A stretch of DNA of 64,000 nucleotides from Eudorina sp. 2006-703-Eu-15 (taxonomy: Eukaryota; Chlorophyta; Chlorophyceae; Chlamydomonadales; Volvocaceae): positions 992,001 through 1,056,000 of the forward strand of contig BDSI01000012.1 of assembly GCA_003117195.1 (NCBI GenBank), given 5' to 3'. A program made the translations under genes and the position numbers. Every line of letters begins with the position of its first letter. The first letter of the stretch is position 1. Of the stretch, positions 22,901 through 32,202 are shown piece by piece. Below the pieces are notes generated by a model. That model saw only the letters and a program-made list of their open reading frames with translations, did not search any database and was not told the origin of the DNA.

Positions 22901-25900
22901 TTCCACGTCAAGATCGCGGACTTTGGCCTGGCGCGCATGGCCACCGGCAACACGGGCAGCGTCATGGTGTCCAAGACCACCAACCCGCGCTGGCTGGCAC
23001 CGGAGGTGGGCTGCAGCGGGCGGGGCGGGGAGGGGGCGGGGAGGGGAGGGCGGATGCCCCGAGGCGGCGTACCTGGGGGCGACCTGGGGGCCGGGGGGGC
23101 GGGGGTATAGGAAATTGGTAGACGATTTCAAACTGCGCTGCTGCCAGAGCGACGGTTCGACCGGAGTACCGTAGATCGCCAGCGACGACGACGGTGTAGG
23201 CCAGGGGGGGGCCGCCATTGCGGGGAGGTCAGGTAGGGCCCTTGGCGCGATGGATGGTGCACCACAACCGACCTGCAGGGGACCCGCGGAGGACGCAGGT
23301 GTCGGTGACGGTATCGTGTATGTGCGTTTAAAAATGAGACCCGAGCGACCGAACCCAGGTGCTGATATACGTACCATTTAACCGTGTATGTGTGTGTGTG
23401 TATGTGTTGGGGGGGGGGCTCGGGTGTAGGCAACCGGGTACCGGCGCGGAATGCTCGTTTTGAGTGATGCTGATGCGTTCCAAACTTTCACCGCGTCTTG
23501 ATCTCCGTCTGCGCATCCGCTCCTCGTCACCGGCCCAAGGCGTCTGATGTCTGGCGGCTGCTGCTGCTGCTGCTGCTCCTCCTGCTGCGCGCCTGCTCCT
23601 CCTCCTTTTCATGCTCCTCCGCCTCCTCCGCCGCCTCCTCCTCATCGCCGCAGGTCATCCAGAAGAGCTCTGTGGGCAAGGCGGCGGACGGTGAGGCGGG
23701 TGCACTAACAGTCAACCCCGTTGCAAGGAGACAACCCGGGCTGCAACCCTCCCTCCTCCCCGGTCGCTCTGGCAGCACCGCAGTTTAAATTGTCTTCCAA
23801 TTTCCCTGTACCCCCCTCAGGGGTTTATTTTTTTTTTCAATTTAACCCCCCTCCCCCCCGGTAGTAGTCAGCCGCGTCGGGCACCCGCACCCGCACAGGG
23901 CGCACCCAGAGCACGCACCGCCCCCTGCGCGGCCCTTGCAGCCCTTGCTGCCGCCTCACTGTCAGGGCCGCATCCATCTCTCCATCGCGCCCACGGCATT
24001 GCACCCGATGAGCTCCCCGTGCCCCTCTCCTCCCGTCTTCCGGGCTTCTCTCGCCCGCCGGGTTTCGGTGCTCCGCTGCGCCGCCCTCCGCCGCACCCCT
24101 CTCCCTCTCCCTCTCCGTCTCCGTCTCCTCTCCTCAGCCCGCTGCCAGGCCTCTCAATCCCATCTGCCTGCCGTTACCTCATCACCTCACCGGCCCACTC
24201 CTCGCCTGCACTGTCCTTTTCCTCCCTCCCGGTTTTTCTCATTCACCGCCCCGTCTGTCCATTTGCCCCACCCCCCCTCGCTCTCGTTTCTCGTTTCTGG
24301 GTCCGATCTGTTACTTTTTTCTTTTTTCAACACCCGCAGTGTACAGCTTTGCCATCATCATGTGGGAGATGCTGACGTGGAAGCAGCCGTACCAGGACAT
24401 GATGTCGGTGCAGGTGATGTTCTCCACCGTCAACGACGGCTCCCGGCCCGATGTGCCGCCCGACGACGAGCTGCCGGGCGCCCCCGGGGTGTCGCTGGAG
24501 ATGTACCGCCAGCTGATGGAGAGGTGCTGGCAGGCGGACGCGGCGGGGCGACCGTCCTTCAAGGAGATTGTCGACCTGTTCCAGGTGGGTGGGTGGGTGG
24601 GTGGTGGGGGCCGGTGGGGGGTGGTGGGGGCCGGTGGGGAGGTGATGGCCGCAGGTGAGGTGATGCGGTGCACCGTCGGGCTTAGTTGCTTGCTTGCTTG
24701 GATGAGTGCGTATTGCGTTGTGTGCTATGCCCTGCTTGCCCGGCTGGCATGCCCGGCTGGAGGGGGGAGGCAGCACAGAGGGAGGGGGAGGGGGGAGGCA
24801 GCATAGAGGGAGGGGGAGGGGGGGGGAGGCAGCACAGATGGAGGGGGAGGGGGGGAGGCAGCACAGAGGGAGGGGGAGGGGGGAGGCAGCACAGAGGGAG
24901 GGGGAGGGGGGGGGAGGCAGCACAGAGGGAGGGGGAGGGGGGGAGGCAGCACGCGGTCCGTGCACCGGGGGCGCCTGCCTCGCCCCGAGCAATGTGTATA
25001 TGTGCAGCAACGAGGCACTTTCATGTCTTGACTTTAGGCGGCGCTGCACAACGCCGTTGCACCTGTTCCAGGACATGCTGAGGGCCGAGGCGGAGAATGC
25101 ACGGCTGCTGCGACAACAGCAGCAGCAGCAGCAACAGCACGTCTCGGGGTTGGCACATCCGCCGACACCGCCGCTTTCCACCGGAGCCCACATCGGCATC
25201 TCCCCCGGTGGTTCCGCCGACCACACGCCCCGGGAGCTACCCGCCGGCACTGCCAACGGGGCCGCCGGCGGGAACCCCGGCGGGGCGCTGGGGGCCGCCG
25301 CGGTAGCGGCGGCGGCGGCCCGCCGGGCGGCCTTGGCGGGCGGCGTCGCCTCACCCTTCCTGGGCACCTCGCTGGGCGGCGGCCCGGGCCCGGGGGAGTC
25401 ACCCGCGGACAACGGCGGCGGCCCGGGCACCGGGAGCCCAGGGCCGGACAGCGGTCTGGTGTCGTACCACCAACCGCAACAGCAGCTGCAGCAGCACGGC
25501 AGCGTTCTGCCATTGTACGGCATGAGCCCGATCCTGGAGGAGACCGCGTCCGCGTCGTCGAACCCGTCGCCTGCGGTCTCGGGTCGTCGCGCCGCCGCGG
25601 TGCCGCCCGCCGCTGCTTCTCCTCCTCCTCCTGATGCTGACGGTAACCCCCAACCTCCCGCGGCGGCGGCGGCAGCTCCGACCGCAGCATCACCGCCGCC
25701 GCTGCCGCCGCATCAGCAGCAGCAGCACCACCACCAGAATACTCGTACTCACGGCCCCTCGCACCCCCATCCCCACGTGCACTTCGCACCCAGCCCATCG
25801 CCGTTCTCGCAGCCGCCCTCCGCCATCGGGGCCGCGACGCCCGGTCCGACCTCCTCCTCCTCCACCTCCTGTCCGGCGTCGCCCGCGGTCTCGGGCCGCG

Positions 25901-28560
25901 CCCCGCGGCTCGTCGCCGCGGCCGCCGCGACGCCGCCGCCGCCGGGCCCCGCCAGCGCCGGCCCCCGGCCGGCCCCAGGGGCGCACGCGCTCTCCTCCGC
26001 CTCCTCCACTGACAGCGGCGCCGTACACGCCGTGAGCGGCGGCAGCAACATCGGCGGCGCCCCCAGCACCGCCTCCTCCTCTCGCCAGTCCTCAACCTCC
26101 ACCTCGGGTCGCACCATCGCCCTCGCCGCCGCCGCCGCAACCGCCGCCGCCGCCGCCGCGTCCAAGGGCGCCGGCGTGACGGGGCCTGCGGCTGTACTGC
26201 AGCAGACGAGCCCGGGCGGGACTGCGTTCGCTACGCCGCGTCGAGAGGGTGCAAGTGCGGCGAACGGCGACGGCGGCGACGAGGCGCTAGGTCTGGAGAC
26301 GGCGCCGACGGCCGCAGGCGCGGGGCCGCGTCCGGCCGTCGCCGTGCATGTGGCCCACGCGCTGTCCTGTCTGAGTCCCTTTGCATCCATGCCGGCGGCG
26401 CAGCTGAGTGAGCTGGACGCGGCGGCGCCGCAGCTGCCGGGCGCCGGGCCGCATCCTCGAGGCGGGGCCGCGCCGTCATCGCCCAAGTTCCTCGGCACCC
26501 CCCGGGCCGCGGGTGCTGCTGGCACGCACGCCCCGCCCCACGCTGGCGCTGAGGCTGCGGCCGGTCCTGCGGGGGCCCGCGGGCTGTCGGCGGCGGGCCG
26601 GCCGGGCTCCCTGGGCAACGTTCAGGCGGCGGCGGCGCCTGGCGGCGCGCGGGGAGGCCGTATTCCGGGCGCGGCCGCCAGTCACGCCCCGACGCCCCGG
26701 TCGGGTGCGCCCAGCAGCGGCGCTGGAACGACGCCGTCCACACCCGCGGGCACGCCGCGGGTCACGGGCGCCGGCAGCAACTCGCAGCCGGGAACGCCGC
26801 CGTACCGCGGGCCGGCCGTTCCATCGCCGGTCGGCCGCGCCGCCACAGCCGCTGCCACCGGCGGCAGTGGCAGCCGCGCCGGCTCCATCGGCGGGCCGGT
26901 CGCCTCGGCGGCTGCCGCGGGGTCCACGGGTCAGGGCCACAGCCGACCGGGCACGACGGACGCCATCGCGCGGGCCGTGGCAGTGAGCGCGCACGCGGCC
27001 GGAGCCGCGACGGTGGCGGCGACGGCGACGGCGGCGGCGGCGCGGATGTCGCACTCCGCCGCCCACCCTCACGTGGACCATCACGACGAGCACGGCGCCG
27101 GCGGCGGCGGGACGCACCCGGGCACGCGTCCTGGGCATCGCCGTACACCCTCTGGCGGCAGCGTCGGCAGCAGCCAACCCGCCGCCGGCGGGTACCCGCT
27201 GGCGGCGGGTGGTCCCGGCCGCACCCGCGACCTGGTGGGCGGCGGCGGCGGCGGCGGCGGCGGCGGTCCATCCGCTTCGCTGCACCTTCATGACCATGAC
27301 GCCCGACCCCACCCGCGCACCTCCACGGCTCACCTCCACGGCGCGCGCGCCACGGGCGCGTCCCCGCGCCTCTCCGCGCCCAACGCCGCCGCCGCCGGCG
27401 CGGCGGCGGCGGCGTCGCCGACCGACCCACGGGCTACCTCCGGGGCCCGGCGGCACGCCGGCGGACACGGCGCCGCAGGTGGCGGCGACATGTCCGGCAG
27501 CCCCTCCGCGCCCTCCTCCGGTCACCTGAGCCGCCTGGCTGCCACCGCCATCGCGGGCGCCGCCGCCAGGCCGCCGGCCTCCCCTCGGTCGTACATCCCC
27601 GGCGGGCCGGGCGCCTCCTCCATGCCGTCCCCTGGCCACGTCGGCGTGTCTCGGATCCCCTCCGTCACGCAGGCGGCCGCCTCAGCCTCCGCCGCCTCCG
27701 CTGCAGCTTCTCTGGGCTCCCCCGCCGTCACGACCACCAAGCCGGGGCCCACCGTGGCCAAGAGCGGCACCTCGAGGTCCCTGGATGACAGCAGCCTGCG
27801 GGGCCTGGGCCTGGGCCTGGGCCTGGGCCACGGTGGCGCCGCCGTGTCGCCGCCACGGGACCTCGCGGCCCCGCCGCCGCCGGCCGCTGGCCTCGTGTGG
27901 GAGGACGGCCTGGACGGCGGTGAGCACCACAGCCCGGTCGTGACGCAGGAGGCGGAACCGGTGGACCGCGGGGCGGCAGCGGGGCTGATGACCCTTGGCG
28001 GGGAGGGCCAGGGTGGCGGCGGCGGCGGTGGTGACCTGCCGTACAATCTGCTGCCGCGGATCGCCACGAAGGAGCGGAACGCCGCGTCCGTGTCGGCGTC
28101 AGGGCCGTGGCAGCCGCCGCCGCTGCTGGCGGGGAGCGCTGCGGGCGGCGTCAGCAGCCCCTTCGCGGCGGCGGCGTATGCCGCGCCGTTCTTCCCGGGC
28201 GACGGCGACATGGAGGTGGGCGATGGGGTGGACACCCGGGCAGCCCGGGTGGCGGAAGGCGCAGATGGCGGCGTGATTGCTCGCGCACCGGGATCATCTG
28301 GCGTGGTGGTTCTGGCGTCCACCTCACCCAGGGGCTCGGGGCCCGACAAGATCCCGGCCGCCTGGTCGACCGGCTCCGCAGGCCCATCGGCGGCCCTCAG
28401 CGCCGTCGCCGCTGGCGCGGCGGCGGCGGCGGCGGCGGAGCCGCCGCCGGTGGAGCCGCCGGCGGTCCGCGCCGCCGCCGCGGCGGCGGCGAGCCCCTTC
28501 GCCCAGCAGGCAAACGACCACGACAGTTGGTGGGACGAGCAGCGGCAGCACGACGACTGA
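13963..28560 (+). CDS. WD40-like propeller plus TKL-family protein kinase, 2409 residues
   Basis: Fifteen exons: 13963-14049, 14341-14491, 15077-15246, 15922-16797, 17456-17929, 18236-18718, 19257-19440, 19959-20308, 20995-21201, 21599-21718, 22171-22373, 22852-23005, 23654-23690, 24340-24584, 25072-28560. All are GT..AG and the phases close. The N-terminus (to about residue 200) is polar and then helical. Residues of about 240-860 carry WD40-like blades (for example GHDNGQLLLWHPG, GHQNGYLRLF, NTIRLWHAADL) separated by Ala/Ser-rich inserts. The kinase spans about 970-1250: glycine loop GSGAYGEV (978), VAVK lysine 998, catalytic loop HGDLRSPN (aspartate 1100), DFG (1125), a WLAPE segment, and an RCWQADAAGRPSF C-lobe typical of tyrosine-kinase-like/Raf-like plant kinases. 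HGD replaces HRD, so it is a non-RD kinase but otherwise complete. The tail is about 1160 residues of Ala/Gly/Pro/Ser/His-rich sequence in one exon. An in-frame stop precedes the ATG. Substrate unknown; the propeller probably serves as a docking module. Confidence 0.88.
15760..15802 (+). repeat. Intronic repeat family I, copy 2
   Basis: Left part CTGGCAGCAGCGCAGCTTGA plus the core (one mismatch), sense, in kinase intron 3, about 120 bp before the 3' splice site. Confidence 0.8.
17157..17288 (+). repeat. Repeat family III, longest copy
   Basis: GTGCTTGGTTTGG..GGGCGGGTCTC..TTAACAC, then after a spacer CATGTCGCGCACTCCTGC..CTGCCTGCC. It lies in kinase intron 4. Parts recur at 8574-8605 (inverted), 11021-11063, 20333-20365, 20411-20495, 20703-20730 (inverted), 22729-22752, 23325-23352 (inverted), 52855-52885 and 58207-58252. 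All of these are in introns. Confidence 0.7.
20584..20603 (+). repeat. Intronic repeat family I, diverged copy
   Basis: CCAATTTCCTGTACACCC-type remnant, sense, in kinase intron 8. Confidence 0.45.
20878..20990. repeat. CCGGCGCCCCCACACCCCGC minisatellite
   Basis: Three to four copies of an approximately 30-bp GC-rich unit forming the end of intron 8 of the kinase gene, directly before the exon carrying the glycine loop. Confidence 0.65.
21228..21300. repeat. GGGGAGGGGGCA purine-rich tandem repeat
   Basis: About six copies of GGGGAGGGGGCA at the start of kinase intron 9. The G-runs could form a G-quadruplex in the transcript. Confidence 0.65.
21444..21508. repeat. AT-rich (TA)n tract
   Basis: About 65 bp consisting almost only of A and T, with (TA)n and partly palindromic stretches, inside kinase intron 9. 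It is striking in a GC-rich gene. Confidence 0.85.
22815..22832 (+). repeat. Intronic repeat family I, copy 3
   Basis: Core with one mismatch, sense, in kinase intron 11; only 19 bp separate it from exon 12, so it forms part of the 3' splice-site tract. Confidence 0.8.
23106..23152 (-). repeat. Intronic repeat family I, copy 4 (antisense)
   Basis: Perfect core followed by the GCAGCAGCGCAG-type left part, antisense to the kinase gene, near the start of intron 12. Confidence 0.8.
23765..23810 (+). repeat. Intronic repeat family I, copy 5
   Basis: CTCTGGCAGCACCGCAGTTT plus a diverged core, sense, in kinase intron 13, directly followed by a family II repeat. Confidence 0.7.
24766..24953. repeat. 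GGGAGGCAGCACAGAGGGAG minisatellite
   Basis: Seven copies of an approximately 27-30 bp purine-rich unit (GGGAGGCAGCACAGAGGGAG plus G-rich spacer) within intron 14 of the kinase gene. The run is open in one frame on both strands, which creates spurious extended reading frames. Confidence 0.85.
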
Positions 28561-28843
28561 ACCGCGCGGCGGCGTCGGCCCCCGTGGGGGCCGCCTTCTG
28601 CTGCACGCCTTGACCCGCCTCTTGGGAGGTCGCGCAGCCGGAACCGATGGTGTTGAAGCGGGGAAGCTCCCAGGGTGGTGTGCCACGCATTCTCAGCATC
28701 AACGGGTCTTCGTGTCAAGAAGTAGAAGAAGAAGGTACAGGCCAGCTACAGGCCAGCTGACCGGGGGCCGCAGGCGGCCTGGCCGGATCCCAACTCACAG
28801 TCCTTAGGTCTCCGTATCAGTACCGCTCGTTATCCGTTTCGTG

Positions 28844-28848
28844 TGTAA
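28844..28848 (+). terminator. Candidate poly(A) signal TGTAA
   Basis: TGTAA 284 bp after the kinase stop codon; it fits the length of an algal 3' untranslated region. Confidence 0.45.
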
Positions 28849-29440
28849 GAGAGAGGTGCAGGCCAGGTGGGTGACTCGGTGACCATCCGTTTGCTGGATG
28901 CGAGGTAGCCGCTGCGACAGACGGGGGGCGGACGGGGCGGCGCGAGGTGAGGTCGCGTCGTCTCCCGGACCTGGTTGAGGGCCTAGGGTGCCCGGGCGCG
29001 CGGTCGGAGGGGCGGGTGGGCCTTCCTTGAAGGGCCTTATCCTCGGGTGATGAAGGCTGGGGTGATGAGGCGCTAACTTGGAGGTGGGGGTGCGATCTAC
29101 TGCGGGCGCGGGGTTATGAAGGGGAGGGGGGTGAGTTACCCTGAGGCGGTGGGACTGGACGCGGAGGATCGTCCTCCAGGTGCGGCGTCCGTGTGGGTCC
29201 CGTCCAGGGAGGGGTGCAATTTGAGGGGCTGAGGGGCGGAAGGGGGCCGCATACCCCCCTATCCACGCACACCCACCCACGCATACCCACACACATACAC
29301 ACACAGTTCATCCCAGCGCGTTTCGTCGGTCGCATACTCCGCATCCTTCACACCCTTATGTGTGTGTATGCGTGTGTGCGGGGGGTATTTGTGAACTGAG
29401 CCGTACGTACACATGTGTATCTGCTGGGAAGTAGACCCGA

Positions 29441-29477
29441 TCCCACCCGACCCGACCCGACCCGACCCGACCCAACC
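29441..29477. repeat. (CCCGA)n microsatellite
   Basis: Six to seven copies of CCCGA in intergenic sequence. The same motif, inverted, occurs as a GGGTC run at about 21884-21902 in kinase intron 10. Confidence 0.75.
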
Positions 29478-30120
29478 CGGTGTGGGTGTAGGTGGATTGT
29501 TTGCCACGTTGCTGGGTGTTTGGGATGCTTGGATTAAGGCGGGTTTCATTTTGTCCGTGCGTGGGATTGAGCAAGTCAGCAGGTTGTTGCTGTTGTTGTG
29601 GGTAGCTTTCGGGGCATCAACCGTTCAACCCTCCCTCCCCTGTAATGACCCGGTCGACCGTAGAGCTATGGCCCGTAGGTCTGAGTCCCTAGCGATCCGG
29701 ATGTAGAGTCACGCGGTGGTGAGTTGACCACCCGGTTGTGCGGTGGGTTCAAACCCCCTCTGGGTCCGTCAGGTGTGCGGGTGTGGGTATGTGATGGGTG
29801 TATGGGTGTGGGTGTATGGGTTCTTGGGGGGACGGGGTCGCGGGAACGGCCTTCCTCGCGGGACGCGATGGCTTGCGTGGGTTGGGCAGAGCCTTAGGGT
29901 CAGCGTTTCCAGGGTGGTGTGCAGGCAGGCAGTGCCAGGCAGGTCAAGATCGGTCGGGGCATCCGCAAGGTGCTGACCGGCGAGAGAGACTGCGGGGATG
30001 GGTCAGCGCCCGGGGGCCAGGGGGCTAACCCCCGGGTGGGAGTGCGGAGTGGGTATTGGTGGCTGAAGTAGGGAAAGGGGTCGCGGCATGGCGGCGAGGT
30101 GGCGTTGCTGGTGCTGGTTG

Positions 30121-30168
30121 GCTGATGTGATGTGATGTGATGTGATGTGATGTGATGTGATGTGATGG
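30121..30168. repeat. TGATG tandem tract
   Basis: Nine near-perfect copies of TGATG or GTGAT in intergenic DNA. Confidence 0.8.
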
Positions 30169-30342
30169 GTGGTGACGATACAAAACGAGCCGTCGTTCAT
30201 CGTGAGCTGCTGGGTCCCTCGTCTCGGATGCATCCCACTGGGGTTGGGGCGAGAGCATACGGTAGCGGTTCCTTGGCCGTCGTCGCGGGTCGGGTCTTCC
30301 TGCTCCGCGATGAGCTGTGTGTGTGTTTAGAATTGCAACCCA

Positions 30343-30343
30343 G

Positions 30344-30428
<85 letters not shown>

Positions 30429-30430
30429 TG
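30343..30430. repeat. (GT)n microsatellite, about 40 units
   Basis: A nearly uninterrupted GT tract of about 85 bp with one GTAT interruption near the 3' end. It is the longest simple repeat in the window. Confidence 0.95.
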
Positions 30431-31249
30431 GATGCGTCCTGCTCGGCTGCGGCTTGTGAAGGGGTGTGTGGTGTAAGCCCCACAACCCCCCGGGGGAGGA
30501 TCTCCCTGGGAGTCCAACGCAATGCGGGCCACTCACGTCCCGGGCCGATTATGCACGTCGTGCCCGTGTCGGGGCACTGCCGCGGCACTGCCGTTGAGGT
30601 GGCACCGGGCGGGGCGGGGCTAGGGTGGCACCGGGCGGGGGGAGGGGGGGGCACCAACTCGACGCCGCAGCCTCGTGTGATCGCAGCTGCCCCACGGGTC
30701 AACGTCCGTCGTGCACACGTCGTACATGTGTGTTTGCGCTGTTCCGGAGCGGAGCGGAGAGTCCAACAGCCCATACGGTATGGGCCGAGGAGGTCGGCTC
30801 GGTGCTGGGCTCTGGTGTCCGTTGTCGTGGAGCAGGAGGGGGAGCCAGTGCGGCTGGTCCACGGGCTCTAGGGGCTGTGGTTGCTCGAGAGCGAGCTGCC
30901 TCAGGAGTGGCCGTCTCGAGGGGCGGGGTCGCAGCAGCAGCAGCAGCAGCAGCAGACGAGGAGGCTGCGGCGGTTCTGGGTGAGGAGGAGTAGAGTAGGG
31001 TGCAGTGACTCTCGTTCCTCGGGGGAACCGGGAACGCTAGGGGTGGCTAGAGCAAGGTTTTGCTCCGGCGCGTTGTGTGTTTGCGGCGCCAGGGCGGCTG
31101 GAGATGCCTGGCTCAGCTCCTCTTGCGGGCGCACGCGACCTTCCAGTGGAGTACGAAACAGTTCGTAGTGGAGTTCCCCCGCAGCGCAGCTCTACAGGAT
31201 TTCTCCCGCGAGCACAGTTGTACTGGCGGTCACGAAACTTAAATTCAGT

Positions 31250-31295
31250 GGCCTTATCTTATTAGTTCGGAAGGCCTTATCTTATTAGTTCGGAA
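31250..31295. repeat. Perfect 23-bp tandem duplication
   Basis: Two identical adjacent copies of a 23-bp AT-rich unit beginning GGCCTTATCTTATTAG, upstream of the HisIE gene. Confidence 0.85.
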
Positions 31296-32202
31296 GCGGG
31301 TTCCTGAAATGACGGGCGAACAAGTGACGGCGGCCGCGTAGCCCATCGCATGTCAAAGGTGCGATCGGGACCCCGCCGCCAGGCAGGGGGCTTCTGAGCT
31401 TTTGACTGTTGAGTGGTTGAGGGGGCGGGGCGCCGGGAGTGTGGGGTTCCCGGACCCGTGGTACAGAAGCACCGCAATGGTTGGTTCGGGTGGGCACGTG
31501 GGCTAGGAGGATTGGAGGATTGGAGGATTGGCGCTGTCATGCAGCTACACAAGATTGGATGGCGGAAGTCCCGCGCAGCCTCACGAGACCGCCTGCAGCT
31601 GCTCGTGGAGGTTCGCCCCCATCGCACACTGTAAGAGCTCCACGCCACTGCGGCAGCGGTTCGGGACTGCGAGGGACTGCGAAGGCGCTAGCCTGGTTGG
31701 GTTGCAGCAGTCTCTCTCTTTGAGTTACTGTACACGGTTGTACACAGCTGGACGCCAGGGAGGGAGCAAGAGATAAGGGCTTCACGAGCAACACCATAGG
31801 GCGCACTATGGAGAGTAGAGGGCCGGATTGAGCCGCCATCGACCCAAGTGATCAAGCGTAACGTGTTCAGGCGTAACATGTTCAGGCAACGCATAGTCGT
31901 TGAGTTGCGCTCTGAGTTTCCTAGCTGGTAAACCAACGGTCAAGCCAGCGGTAATGAAGGAAACGAAGATAGGTCAGCCACCCGGCGAGCACAGATACCA
32001 GATGAATTTGAAGCCCGCTCGTTCGGCCCCAATACGAGCAGCAATGGTCGCATGCTCGCATCCCGCATGGTCGCTAAAGGACGGTTGGGATATTGATAAC
32101 GGTTTTCCTACCCGAATGCAAAAACTAGTCACGCACCGATCACACACATGGAATTGGTTGAATTCTTCGCAGTTCTGGTTGCCACAGAGTAGTGAAGAAA
32201 AC

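Larger units (their letters stand above)
28849..31953. other. Intergenic, microsatellites and a tRNA-like fragment
   Basis: No supported gene. The stretch holds a (CCCGA)n tract, a TGATG tract, a long (GT)n tract, a (CAG)n run at about 30932-30955, a tRNA-like segment at 29647-29766, and a perfect tandem duplication of 23 bp at 31250-31295. One frame at about 30675-30871 has tolerable codon use (ending LVHGL-stop) but no start, splice signal or motif. Confidence 0.45.

Noticed and set aside
24327..25523. 398-codon minus-strand open frame
   Set aside because: It lies antisense to kinase exons 14-15 and runs through a purine-rich minisatellite. It has no motif, and the plus-strand kinase reading is certain.
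27522..28718. 398-codon minus-strand open frame at the kinase 3' end
   Set aside because: Mirror of the Ala/Gly/Pro-rich tail exon. Such GC-rich coding sequence is routinely open on the opposite strand.
30317..30540. Open frames through the (GT)n tract
   Set aside because: A dinucleotide repeat is open in all frames; no coding evidence.
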